IMG/VR virus record: IMGVR_UViG_3300020473_000011
Coordinates: 62,001 to 126,000 of that record
DNA: 64,000 bases
Origin: a virus
Direction: 5' to 3' (one strand)
Shown piece after piece: positions 26,356 through 34,072 of this stretch (positions are counted from its first letter, which is position 1; each line of letters opens with the position of its first letter). Made by a program: the position numbers and the translations under genes. The notes beneath the pieces were generated by a model, which saw only the letters and a program-made list of their open reading frames with translations, did no database searches and was not told where the DNA came from.

Positions 26356-26475
26356 TTAACTACCTAGTTTGGTCAGCTCACCTAACCCCATGATGATCAC
26401 CGAGCTTGCCAGTAAGCCAATCGCTGCACCGAGCAGCACCAAGAATACGTTGTTATGCTTGGGTGATTTTGCCAT
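26356..26475 (-). CDS. small single-span membrane protein, 39 aa
   Basis: Frame from ATG 26475 to TAA 26356-26358: it begins MAKSPKHNN and carries one long hydrophobic segment (VFLVLLGAAIGLLASSVIIM). It overlaps the end of the 91-aa gene by 23 bp and has GAG about 8 nt upstream. The basic N-terminus suggests it faces the cytoplasm. Confidence 0.6.
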   Translation of the reverse strand: MAKSPKHNNVFLVLLGAAIGLLASSVIIMGLGELTKLGS

Positions 26476-26728
26476 CTTTCAACTCACTTGGGTCTACAAA
26501 AACAAGCATCGGGACAAGCTTTAACTCATCTGTACATTCCATAAGGTGACGGACATCACCACCCCCGCCAATCTGCTCGGCATCTATGTTGATGGTGACT
26601 GCGTACTCGTTGGCACGGCGCTTGTGTTCTAGCTTCGTTGTGTGTCTTGCTAGAGGCTGGCAATAGACGCCAGCCAGTTGATTTAGCTGACGCATTAGCG
26701 CGTCGGTCTTTACTGCATTGTTACTCAT
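26453..26728 (-). CDS. hypothetical protein, 91 aa
   Basis: Begins MSNNAVKTDALMRQLNQLAG. Starts 1 bp after the upstream stop. A central EYAVTINIDAEQIGGGGDVRH segment suggests a small alpha/beta fold. No family recognised. Confidence 0.7.
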   Translation of the reverse strand: MSNNAVKTDALMRQLNQLAGVYCQPLARHTTKLEHKRRANEYAVTINIDAEQIGGGGDVRHLMECTDELKLVPMLVFVDPSELKDGKITQA

Positions 26729-26729
26729 T

Positions 26730-27020
26730 TTACTGTTCTTCCACTACTTCATTTTCGGCCAGTGCGTCGGCCACACGTTGTTCAAAAGGACTGCCCATGT
26801 AATCAATATTTGTCTGGCTAAAGGCATCGAACTCGCTTAGGAGCTGCTTATACTTTTCACCTTCGAGCTGTGCCTGTGCAAGGTCTCGGATCACGTTCGA
26901 TAACGCAAGGCCAAACAGACCTGCACTGATGTCACACCCGTCACCTTGCTCGTCACTGTCTACCGCCTCCGAAATGGTGCGGCACAGTTCAAGGGTTCGT
27001 TTTCTGTGCTCGGCTGTCAT
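26730..27020 (-). CDS. hypothetical protein, 96 aa
   Basis: ATG 27020 overlaps the upstream stop as ATGA. Acidic and helical (QAQLEGEKYKQLLSEFDAF); ends NEVVEEQ. Unknown. Confidence 0.7.
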   Translation of the reverse strand: MTAEHRKRTLELCRTISEAVDSDEQGDGCDISAGLFGLALSNVIRDLAQAQLEGEKYKQLLSEFDAFSQTNIDYMGSPFEQRVADALAENEVVEEQ

Positions 27021-27208
27021 TTGGTTAACCACGCTTGTACTTTAGCCTCGTCGGGTAGCACGTTGTTGAGGAAGTCTGCGCGCTTTTCCTTAACGGCCTG
27101 CTCACATGCAGCACCACATACAAAGTCACCGTCTTCACTGATAACACGCGCACTGAGTGAGACGTCGGGGTCTGCATTCTGTGTGCAGCCACTGTTAAAA
27201 CATCGCAT
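27017..27208 (-). CDS. small putative zinc-binding protein, 63 aa
   Basis: Two cysteine pairs, CFNSGC (residues 3-8) and CGAAC (31-35), separated by a short beta-type stretch, fit a treble-clef-like zinc site. Start overlaps the upstream gene as TAATG. Function unknown. Confidence 0.68.
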   Translation of the reverse strand: MRCFNSGCTQNADPDVSLSARVISEDGDFVCGAACEQAVKEKRADFLNNVLPDEAKVQAWLTK

Positions 27209-27747
27209 TAGTGTACCGACTCCGTTGATGGGCTAAGGTTGACCGTCACACCCTCTACAAGGGGTTTAACTTCTAGGCCAATGGCGAGAAGCAGACGGCG
27301 GTTCATTTCGAACTCAGCAAGGAACTGCGTAGCGCGCTTGTCGGTGGCCACGAACATGTGCACGGGCTTCCCTGAATCGGCAACAAGACTGTCCCATGCT
27401 TCTTTAATCATCGTGTAGCCTTGGTCTGCGTAGTCCTGCGTCAGTTTAGAATTGGAGATAGCTGTGTCCATATCAATATCGAGCGACAACCAGTTCGTAC
27501 ACTCTGGGTATGCCTTATGATGGTCTTGCACGGCGTCGTAGTCATCTTCTAGGTCAGTCAGTTGACCACCCTCGCGAAGCATCTTGGCTGCCTTGGCAAG
27601 TAGGGTGAATACGGCCTCATCTTCTAGACCCTCTTTCGTTGGCCACGTTGCCGTGCAGGGTTCATTGATGCGGTCAAAGACAGGTACCACGAAGGTGTAG
27701 TCCGTCTCGCCCTGTGCGGGTGGTTTAATGCCTATATGAAATAGCAT
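27208..27747 (-). CDS. hypothetical protein, 179 aa
   Basis: Begins MLFHIGIKPPAQGETDYTFV; ATG follows AAAGGAAATAACC. Contains GKPVHMFVATDKRATQFLAE near residue 126. Soluble alpha/beta protein, no family recognised. Lies directly downstream of the antiporter gene, 43 bp away. Confidence 0.7.
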   Translation of the reverse strand: MLFHIGIKPPAQGETDYTFVVPVFDRINEPCTATWPTKEGLEDEAVFTLLAKAAKMLREGGQLTDLEDDYDAVQDHHKAYPECTNWLSLDIDMDTAISNSKLTQDYADQGYTMIKEAWDSLVADSGKPVHMFVATDKRATQFLAEFEMNRRLLLAIGLEVKPLVEGVTVNLSPSTESVH

Positions 27748-27790
27748 GGTTATTTCCTTTATCGGTTAGTTAATTAAGGCACCAGCCTGC

Positions 27791-29359
27791 CTAATGGCAA
27801 ACTGGTGTTTTAGCAAGCTCAACGCCCTGTACCGCATGGGATGCCAGCGCAGCCCCCGCCTCAGAGAGCGTCAGGTATGTCTTATCGGCACCTGCGGCCT
27901 CGATACCTTCAACATAGTCACTGTGCATCGCGTTGGCAACAATAAGCCCATCATAGCCACCTTCACGCAGTTTACGTGCTGAGATCATACACGCTTCATG
28001 ACAATCCATGGCTAAGATACAGACATCAAGGTTTGACGTGTCGAGGTCTGCCCATACATTACCGTGCTCAGCATCCCCGTAAACAGCATTAAAGCCAAGG
28101 TTATCGACAAGCTCTTGGACTTTGTCAGGGTTCGAGTCGATACCGATAACAGCGACACCCGTTGCGGCAGTCGAACGGTAAGCAGCACGGCCAACTTTAC
28201 CCAGACCCATGACCAGCACTTTTGCATCACCCAGTGAGATTGGCTCTTCGTCAGGGTGACGGACATCGCGCTGGTACTTATTCAATCGGCGCTCGAATTT
28301 ATCGAACAGTGGGTGTGCGAAACGGTTAAGCGGCGCTGACACTAAGAATGATAAGGCCACGGCCAATGCCAGTGTTACGCTATAGTCAGGCATCACGGTT
28401 GCTGCTGCAATTAAGCCGAACTCAGAGTAGTTCGTCAAGGTTACCCCTGTTAAGAATGCAGTACGTGATGTCAGTTTAAAGGCCACCAGTAAGCCAAAGA
28501 ATAAGGCCGCCTTAATCGGCAGTAGTACCGCCATCGTTAACGCAAAGACCCAGTCATTCGCCGTCGGTAAGCCCTTCATGCCGATGGTTAGGAAGAAGGC
28601 AATCAGGAACATTTCTTTTAAGCCCCACATCTTACCGCCTAGCTCACCTGCCTTCGGGTGGGATGCTGCAAGGACACCCATAATAAGGGCACCCAGTTCA
28701 CCATGACCAATCCCCACCGAGTAGAAGCCGTAGCCACCTACCACAAGCGCAAGGAATAAGCCTGCCAGTAGTAACATTTCATCGTGACCACTGACGTCTA
28801 GGATCTTATTAACCACAGGACGGGCAAAGAATAGCAGTAGTAGCGCAGCTGACCACACCGACGGGATTTCACCACCAGCGACCAACATGAACGTAATAGC
28901 AATCAGGTCTTGTACAATAAGTATGCCGATGGCGAGCTGACCATGAATAGCCTTTAACTCTGACTTACTGCCGAGCACCTGTGCTGCCAGTACGGTTGAC
29001 GAGAAGGTCAGCGCTATCGACAACATAAAGGCAGTATGCCACGCAATGTCGAACCCAAAGTGGATGACAGGGGCTGCCACCAGCGCAGAGATACCAAAGT
29101 GTAAAATACTGGTACCCGCCACATCGGCCTTTAAAACTTTCTTAGGCTTGAGCTTTAGACCCACCGTAAAAAGCAAAAGAAGTACCCCGACGTGGGCAAG
29201 TTGGTCAAGGGTTTCCTTGCCGTTATCTTTAAGCCCAAGGTGGTCAGTCAGAATGAAGACCGCAAAGCCTGCGGCAAGATAACCAATCAGGCTGGGTAAG
29301 CCGACACGTGTAGCCAGTAGACCCAGTACAAAGGCCATACTGATCCAGATAAGTTCCAT
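27791..29359 (-). CDS. KefB/KefC-type cation:proton antiporter with TrkA-N domain, 522 aa
   Basis: Residues ~1-370 contain about 12 hydrophobic segments of the Na+/H+ exchanger (CPA2) family, with HVGVLLLLFTVGLKLKPKKV and IALTFSSTVLAAQVLGSKSE characteristic of the Kef/YbaL branch. After a charged linker (~370-390) comes a Rossmann-type TrkA-N domain: VLVMGLGKVGRAAYRS, then VIGIDSNPDKVQELVDN. Such proteins exchange K+ or Na+ for H+ across the inner membrane and are gated by nucleotides. ATG 29359 has GGAGG 8 nt upstream. Full length and apparently intact. Unusual among phage-like genes; may have been taken from a host. Confidence 0.88.
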   Translation of the reverse strand: MELIWISMAFVLGLLATRVGLPSLIGYLAAGFAVFILTDHLGLKDNGKETLDQLAHVGVLLLLFTVGLKLKPKKVLKADVAGTSILHFGISALVAAPVIHFGFDIAWHTAFMLSIALTFSSTVLAAQVLGSKSELKAIHGQLAIGILIVQDLIAITFMLVAGGEIPSVWSAALLLLFFARPVVNKILDVSGHDEMLLLAGLFLALVVGGYGFYSVGIGHGELGALIMGVLAASHPKAGELGGKMWGLKEMFLIAFFLTIGMKGLPTANDWVFALTMAVLLPIKAALFFGLLVAFKLTSRTAFLTGVTLTNYSEFGLIAAATVMPDYSVTLALAVALSFLVSAPLNRFAHPLFDKFERRLNKYQRDVRHPDEEPISLGDAKVLVMGLGKVGRAAYRSTAATGVAVIGIDSNPDKVQELVDNLGFNAVYGDAEHGNVWADLDTSNLDVCILAMDCHEACMISARKLREGGYDGLIVANAMHSDYVEGIEAAGADKTYLTLSEAGAALASHAVQGVELAKTPVCH

Positions 29360-29399
29360 AAAGGGCACCTCCAATAATCAATAGTCTGTGGGAAGCGCC

Positions 29400-29630
29400 C
29401 TAGGTGGCACGCTTCGTCTTGAGAAAGGCGTCGTAATCCTCATTCAAATCACGCCAAAGCTGTGTCGGTGGGTAGTAGCCCTGTCCCGTTTCGCTTTGGA
29501 GTTGGCTGACCTTTGTACAAATGCCCTCACGTACATGTTTCATGTAATGCGCGTTCTTACCGAGGCCATTAGATGAACATGTTTGACCGCAGTAGGCGCA
29601 GACGTGTTTTGGATAGGTACTCTGTGACAT
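29400..29630 (-). CDS. small putative zinc-finger protein, 76 aa
   Basis: Residues 9-40 contain HVCAYCGQTC, then NAHYMKHVREGIC: a C-x2-C ... H-x3-H arrangement like a C2H2 finger. The rest (QLWRDLNEDYDAFLKTK) is helical and charged. ATG 29630 has GAGAGG upstream. Confidence 0.68.
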   Translation of the reverse strand: MSQSTYPKHVCAYCGQTCSSNGLGKNAHYMKHVREGICTKVSQLQSETGQGYYPPTQLWRDLNEDYDAFLKTKRAT

Positions 29631-29648
29631 GGTTGGCCACCTCTCTTG

Positions 29649-29927
29649 TTAGTGTGTATGCGGGTGCTTTCGGCGTCCACGCGTGAATGGGCGTGTAACG
29701 TAAGCTAACCCACGTTTAGGGTGATAGGCGAGCGCTTGTACTGTCCCGTCCGTTAAGGTCACTAGGGTCTCTCCACGGGCGGATAACACGGTGTTATCTT
29801 TACGCAGGGTACACCCATGCTTTCGCAGGAGCCTGATGGCGTGACCACGACCCAGTTTATCGGTCATGTGCCATTGGCGATTAATGACAAAGTTCTTGTC
29901 CAGTACAGTTCGTTTAAGAGTACGCAT
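29649..29927 (-). CDS. small basic hypothetical protein, 92 aa
   Basis: Strongly basic, starting MRTLKRTVLDKNF and ending FTRGRRKHPHTH. A beta-type middle (LVTLTDGTVQALAYHP). A nucleic-acid-binding role is possible but no motif confirms it. First gene after the promoter at 29986-30013. Confidence 0.65.
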   Translation of the reverse strand: MRTLKRTVLDKNFVINRQWHMTDKLGRGHAIRLLRKHGCTLRKDNTVLSARGETLVTLTDGTVQALAYHPKRGLAYVTRPFTRGRRKHPHTH

Positions 29928-29985
29928 AGTCAGTGTCTCAGTTGCTTTAATACGTGACGCTCTACCTACCGTTTAAAGCGCCGCC

Positions 29986-30013
29986 AGTATACCGAAAGTG
30001 GTTCATTTTACAA
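29986..30013 (-). promoter_or_regulatory. promoter for the 29927-26356 operon (includes the antiporter)
   Basis: Minus strand TTGTAA (30013-30008), 16 bp, TATACT (29991-29986). The surrounding CATTTGTAAAATGA looks like a degraded TTGTACAA operator, so this operon may have escaped the common control. Confidence 0.65.
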
Positions 30014-30020
30014 ATGAAAG

Positions 30021-30518
30021 TCACTCTGTTGCAGTGGCTGGTGGTACGGCTGCAAAGTGCTGGTACGTGCCACTGACGACATCACCGACACTCTCGTCAT
30101 AGATGCGCAGTTCACCGTGGCAATGGTTGCAGACTTGTGCCATTGAATACTCGCGGGCAAGCACCTTGGTGTTCGGGTCTTCCGCACAGCCGTCGTAAAC
30201 CACCTTGTTGTTTTCTTCAATGAAGGTTGGTTGAATGTCGTCACACCCCTTCACGTGACACATGTAGAGCTGGTTTTGTTTTAGCTCAGGTAGCTTGTAG
30301 AAACCAGTGAACGTGCTGATACCGACGTCGTACTGAGGCTTAGGGGTTGTCTCGACAGCCACAAGGCTATTAACAAGCTGAGTGATGCAGCTGTTAGCAC
30401 TGTGGGTCTGCGCGTCAAGATTCGCAATTGTGATCTGTTCACGCAGTGACTGGCCATTCGAGAACAGGGCAAGTACGCTGCGCAGGTTTTCTTTATTAAC
30501 TAAAACCATGTCTTTCAT
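30021..30518 (-). CDS. putative zinc-ribbon protein, 165 aa
   Basis: Cysteine pairs CHVKGC (~86-91) and CNHCHGEL (~129-136), with another Cys and a conserved beta hairpin between, suggest a zinc ribbon at the C-terminal half. The N-terminal half is helical. Start follows GGAAGACCCAG. Unknown role. Confidence 0.68.
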   Translation of the reverse strand: MKDMVLVNKENLRSVLALFSNGQSLREQITIANLDAQTHSANSCITQLVNSLVAVETTPKPQYDVGISTFTGFYKLPELKQNQLYMCHVKGCDDIQPTFIEENNKVVYDGCAEDPNTKVLAREYSMAQVCNHCHGELRIYDESVGDVVSGTYQHFAAVPPATATE

Positions 30519-30554
30519 TCTGGGTCTTCCGTTGGTTTATGTGTAATGGGTGCT

Positions 30555-30809
30555 CTACGCGTCTTTAAGCATAGGGCTGTTATTTGATTCGGTGTTTAGC
30601 CAGACATCGAAGTCGCGAGAGGACTTCTCAGGGTTGGCCGCCAGCCATTCATGCTTGAGGCTGGCGCGGATCTCTTTCTTACGTTTACTAAGGGCTATCT
30701 GTACGTCTTCGGGTGTATGACCATAGTGTGAATTGGCATACATTAAACGGGTGTCGTCAAGCAGTGCCTGTAGCTCGTGCTCAATGGCACGGTTAGTTAC
30801 GACAGGCAT
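30555..30809 (-). CDS. hypothetical protein, 84 aa
   Basis: Begins MPVVTNRAIEHELQALLDD, helical; has a tryptophan-containing C-terminal part (HEWLAANPEKSSRDFDVW). Starts 1 bp after the upstream stop. Confidence 0.68.
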   Translation of the reverse strand: MPVVTNRAIEHELQALLDDTRLMYANSHYGHTPEDVQIALSKRKKEIRASLKHEWLAANPEKSSRDFDVWLNTESNNSPMLKDA

Positions 30810-30810
30810 G

Positions 30811-31308
30811 CTACTTCACTTTGTACTTACGACCGTCTGTAATCGCAGGCACTTTTCGATGTGAGTCAGTACGGCCGATTGATACACGGTAGGCGTCAGT
30901 TACACCACACTCGTAAAGGTCATAAGGGTCTTCATCAGCCAAGCCATAGGTTTTCTTGAGAGGACAGTCAGCTTCCCAGCCCTTTACAATCGAAGCGTGT
31001 TCATTGGCGGCTGTTAGCTTGTCGAGGTTTGCATAACCCCACTTGAGTCCCATGGCCACAGCCATCGCATCTTTCTTACGGGCATAGTTAGCCTTACCTG
31101 AGCGGCAGTTGTTCCCTGACTGGTAGCCACCGTCTAGGACGTTACCGTCGCGGTCAACGATGTACCAACATGGGATATAACCGTGATGCTCTCCCATACC
31201 GAGAGAATTAACGCGCCATACGTAGGCAGGTTTGTTTACTACAAAAATTTCAGACGTGCGTTCAAGAAGGTCGTTAAGTTTGTCTTGTGTCAGTGCTGCG
31301 TATGCCAT
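30811..31308 (-). CDS. hypothetical protein, 165 aa
   Basis: ATG 31308 is 5 nt after GAGGAT; ATG 31311 is the alternative. Sequence MAYAALTQDKLNDLLER, then VWRVNSLGMGEHHGYIPCWYIV: a compact alpha/beta protein with many aromatic residues. Unknown. Its promoter lies partly within the end of the upstream gene. Confidence 0.7.
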   Translation of the reverse strand: MAYAALTQDKLNDLLERTSEIFVVNKPAYVWRVNSLGMGEHHGYIPCWYIVDRDGNVLDGGYQSGNNCRSGKANYARKKDAMAVAMGLKWGYANLDKLTAANEHASIVKGWEADCPLKKTYGLADEDPYDLYECGVTDAYRVSIGRTDSHRKVPAITDGRKYKVK

Positions 31309-31351
31309 CATATCCTCGGCTTGGTATCATCGTAATCAATTGTTACGCAGC

Positions 31352-31393
31352 ACTTTACAGGGAATGTTAGGTTATGTCAATCGTTGTACAATG
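31352..31393 (-). promoter_or_regulatory. promoter and operator for the 31308 gene, inside the end of the upstream gene
   Basis: Minus strand TTGACA (31380-31375), 17 bp, TAAAGT (31357-31352). Operator CGTTGTACAATG (31382-31393) sits just upstream of the -35 box. The operator and -35 box are inside the last codons of 31367-31696. Confidence 0.72.
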
Positions 31394-31696
31394 CTTTTTA
31401 AGGTGGTCGTTGACTATGATTTTATTCGCGGCCTGTCCCGCCATAAGCGAGGTGCCGATAAATAGGACGGCGAGCGGTGTGACCAACCAGTACACCCCTG
31501 TGATAGCAGCGGCGGTTGCCGCTATCACTAGAGCACCTTGTATCAGGATAGATAGACGGTACCAGATATTCTTGTTGTAATAGAGATTTGCGCGCCTTAG
31601 CATAAAGACCGTCGCATAGGCACACCCTACGGCCACCAGCCCGTAAAGAGCAGGCATACCGTATTGTGCTACTTGGCCAATTAAATCAGAGTTCAT
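31367..31696 (-). CDS. multi-pass membrane protein, 109 aa
   Basis: Three hydrophobic spans: MPALYGLVAVGCAYATVFML, LIQGALVIAATAAAITGVYW and LVTPLAVLFIGTSLMAG. The last seven residues are encoded by the operator and -35 box of the next promoter. Ribosome site AAGGATAGACCGAT. Unknown function. Confidence 0.7.
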   Translation of the reverse strand: MNSDLIGQVAQYGMPALYGLVAVGCAYATVFMLRRANLYYNKNIWYRLSILIQGALVIAATAAAITGVYWLVTPLAVLFIGTSLMAGQAANKIIVNDHLKKHCTTIDIT

Positions 31697-31724
31697 ATCG
31701 GTCTATCCTTCTATATCGGTTTAG

Positions 31725-32723
31725 TTACTCGTCGCGCATTGCGGCGAAGTACTCGTATACTTCTTTAGAGCGTTCGTGGCCTTGAGCTGGCATCAATTCG
31801 TTTGACCAGTTAAAGAAAGGCTTTTTCACATCGCGGATCATACTATCGACAGCCCAGACATACATCCAAGGAGACTCGAAGCGGTGAGGCTCTTTATTGT
31901 CCGTACGCATCTTTTGTAGTGCGGTCACTAAGCGGTAGCTTGGACACTGACGACCTTTCTCTGTCTGAGGCATCAATTCTTGGAATGTCATCATGATACT
32001 GTGCGCGTGGTTCTCATCCATCAAGTCTGCAACGAACCACCCTAAGATAACGCCGCTGATGTTAAAGGCTTTTGAGATAGTGGCAAGCTTGTACTTATCG
32101 AGTTTTGAAAGGCGCTCAATGATTTCAGGGTTTGCTTTGATGAACTTATACAGCTCTAATGGCGTTGGGCGTATGCTACGCGATTGACTAAAAGAGTCGA
32201 TACGTTGTGAGTTTGTGTTTGAGTTCTTCGTTAGTGCATAACGGCGCAGGTAGAAAAGACCGACGGCGATGGTCGCTAAGCGTGACTCAGTCAGACCCTG
32301 TGGCATTTCAAGCTTATTGATAACAAACAGATCCGCCAGTGTACGACGCTTACCCATATCCATTGTTAGGAGTGCTGAGTCATCAAGCTCACGCATGACC
32401 ATCAGTATCTGTGCTTCCCCTGATGCGATGACACTGCGTAGGCGGTGCTGACCATCCATAAAGCTACCACTCATACCGAACTTAACGCTTTCTCCGTTAT
32501 CGTACTGCCAGTTATTTTCTTTCATCATGCGAGAGTATTGGGCAACTAGGTTAACGTCTAGGTTACGCTGGTCGTCGTGATTGCAGTCTAGCCAGCGCTG
32601 TGCAATTTCAGGTGTGACACGTTCAAAGCTGATTGTAATGAATCGGTTTGGGTCGTGCGGTACAGGTAGTTGAACTGACGTTAAAACGTTCTCGGGTAGG
32701 TTGTTAGTCCCAAGCTTTCCCAT
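31725..32723 (-). CDS. ParB-like N-terminal domain protein, 332 aa
   Basis: Start at ATG 32723 (GAGG 9 nt upstream). Residues ~25-115 match the ParB/Srx-like nuclease fold: ISFERVTPEIAQRWLDCN, NLVAQYSRMMKENNW and the signature GSFMDGQHRLRSVIASGE. After it come helical regions (LADLFVINKLEMPQGL) of unknown fold. Phages carry such DGQHRL proteins with roles in DNA modification, partition-like binding or replication. No Walker-type partner (ParA) is in the window, so partition is not established. Confidence 0.72.
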   Translation of the reverse strand: MGKLGTNNLPENVLTSVQLPVPHDPNRFITISFERVTPEIAQRWLDCNHDDQRNLDVNLVAQYSRMMKENNWQYDNGESVKFGMSGSFMDGQHRLRSVIASGEAQILMVMRELDDSALLTMDMGKRRTLADLFVINKLEMPQGLTESRLATIAVGLFYLRRYALTKNSNTNSQRIDSFSQSRSIRPTPLELYKFIKANPEIIERLSKLDKYKLATISKAFNISGVILGWFVADLMDENHAHSIMMTFQELMPQTEKGRQCPSYRLVTALQKMRTDNKEPHRFESPWMYVWAVDSMIRDVKKPFFNWSNELMPAQGHERSKEVYEYFAAMRDE

Positions 32724-32839
32724 ATAGAAAATCCTCGTTAGTGACGGCATGGCCATCGTGTTTTGGTTAGTGTGTTTGTCTACAACGTATTAGACTGCAT
32801 GTGTCAGTGTTATTGACTAAATACGCTGTGACACAGGTA

Positions 32840-32868
32840 TTTATACCCTATTTTCGGCGATTGTACAA
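32840..32868 (-). promoter_or_regulatory. promoter for the ParB-like gene, with operator-like -35
   Basis: Minus strand TTGTAC (32868-32863), 17 bp, TATAAA (32845-32840). The -35 box lies in a diverged operator (ATTTGTACAATC). Confidence 0.68.
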
Positions 32869-33011
32869 ATCTTTGCGGTTTCTCGTGGTGTTCTCCGTAT
32901 TAGGGTCAGGGGTGCCTGCCCTCGGGTCAGTTAAGGATTGTGTAACGGGACGTTACGGAGCTGTTAATGGTGCTTGTGCAGTGTGAGTCTATGGGGTGAT
33001 AGTGTGGTGTA

Positions 33012-33039
33012 TTTATAAATCGTTGTACAATGATTGACA
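33012..33039 (-). promoter_or_regulatory. leftward promoter sharing its -35 with the rightward one
   Basis: Minus strand TGTCAA (33039-33034), 16 bp holding operator TCATTGTACAACGA, then TATAAA (33017-33012). Confidence 0.6.
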
Positions 33040-33062
33040 GGTAGTGCTTACTCGCGTAAAGT
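33034..33062 (+). promoter_or_regulatory. rightward promoter for the 33105-35805 operon
   Basis: TTGACA (33034-33039), 17 bp, TAAAGT (33057-33062). Operator CGTTGTACAATGA (33021-33033) abuts the -35 box, so one bound repressor would cover both divergent promoters. Confidence 0.75.
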
Positions 33063-33104
33063 GCTGCAACATAACCGATTAGAAAAGAGACAGAGAGGTT
33101 CCTA

Positions 33105-33371
33105 ATGAGTAAACGGAATTATAAGGGCATGCCGAAGTCCGTACCCCCTGAGAACGAGTGTAAGGCGTGGTACGCATGGCTTGTTAAATTACCTGAGCGC
33201 CGCTTTAAAGCCTTAAAGCGTGCCAGTCTGGTGCGGCAGAAACGCCTTGAGTCTGAGCTTAAAAAGGGCTTCTTAAAGGATGAGCGTAAGTTTAACCAAG
33301 CCTACAACGAGCATACAGAGATACTGCTTGCTGAGCAGGCACGTCAACGCCTAGCCGCGCAGGCAGCGTAA
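33105..33371 (+). CDS. small basic hypothetical protein, 88 aa
   Basis: Highly basic and helical (PERRFKALKRASLVRQKRLE), ending AEQARQRLAAQAA. First gene of the anti-defence/protease operon. Ribosome site AGAGGTTCCTA. Unknown, possibly nucleic-acid binding. Confidence 0.7.
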   Translation: MSKRNYKGMPKSVPPENECKAWYAWLVKLPERRFKALKRASLVRQKRLESELKKGFLKDERKFNQAYNEHTEILLAEQARQRLAAQAA

Positions 33372-33403
33372 GAACCGAATAACTATTTAAGAGTGAGAAT
33401 ACC

Positions 33404-33760
33404 ATGACACACAGACGCGGAAGCATTGGCGGTGTGACAGTCGGTGACGGCTGGTTACGTAATAACCCTGACTTAGCCTACCCTGATGGGCACGAGTCAA
33501 TGAGCGATGCCGAGTTAAAGGATGCGCTCAAGAAGCCTGAGACTGATACTGAGTTCCCATGGGGTGAGCTGGTGGACGTCGAACAGGGTATACCCGTTGG
33601 GAAAGTGAGTGACGTCTTGAGCCGTCAGGACAACGTGAGGTTTCTTGAGACAGCGGGTAAGTCAAACATACTGCACACTCACTATGTGCCGATTGAGTCT
33701 GACAGCCTCCCGTGCCCCGTTAAGAACTGTAATGCGAGTAACACCCAGAAGAAGGACTAG
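33404..33760 (+). CDS. hypothetical protein, 118 aa
   Basis: Begins MTHRRGSIGGVTVGDGWLR. Ends with a CPVKNC pair that could bind metal. No family recognised; 3 bp before the next gene. Confidence 0.68.
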   Translation: MTHRRGSIGGVTVGDGWLRNNPDLAYPDGHESMSDAELKDALKKPETDTEFPWGELVDVEQGIPVGKVSDVLSRQDNVRFLETAGKSNILHTHYVPIESDSLPCPVKNCNASNTQKKD

Positions 33761-33763
33761 GCC

Positions 33764-34072
33764 ATGAGTGACCGACTAACAACCGTCAGCGGTCAATGCA
33801 AAGAGCAAATCGAATTAATGACACCCCGCCAGAAGCTGGCAACGATTGAAGAACTGACGACGAACGTACAGGCGCTTCGTACGCTAACAGGGGCAGCCAA
33901 CCAAGTCATGGTTGATGCACTCGACGACGGTGAGATCCGCGAAGTCAACATGATGGGTGTAAGAGCAACGAACCTCATCTACACGCTGACTGAAAAGCTA
34001 GCCCTACTGCGTGAGTCACTAGACTTACCGAACACATTTAAAGAAGGTACCGACCATGACACTACAGGTTAA
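33764..34072 (+). CDS. hypothetical helical protein, 102 aa
   Basis: Helical throughout (TPRQKLATIEELTTNVQALR). Its end overlaps the next start by 17 bp. Ribosome site AAGGACTAGGCC. Unknown. Confidence 0.68.
   Translation: MSDRLTTVSGQCKEQIELMTPRQKLATIEELTTNVQALRTLTGAANQVMVDALDDGEIREVNMMGVRATNLIYTLTEKLALLRESLDLPNTFKEGTDHDTTG

Larger units (their letters stand above)
32724..33104. other. 381-bp divergent regulatory region
   Basis: Holds a leftward promoter (32840-32868) and a pair of back-to-back promoters sharing one -35 box (33012-33062). No gene is supported; the rightward 61-codon frame at 32801 has a GTG start without a ribosome site. Confidence 0.75.

Noticed and set aside
28906-28921. 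TTGTACAA-like matches inside genes (e.g. 10911, 12541, 15711, 28913, 29514)
   Set aside because: They lack the flanking TCG/CGA bases and promoter boxes; expected chance matches in coding sequence.
32801-32986. 61-codon rightward open frame
   Set aside because: GTG start without a ribosome site; overlaps the promoter of the leftward ParB-like gene.
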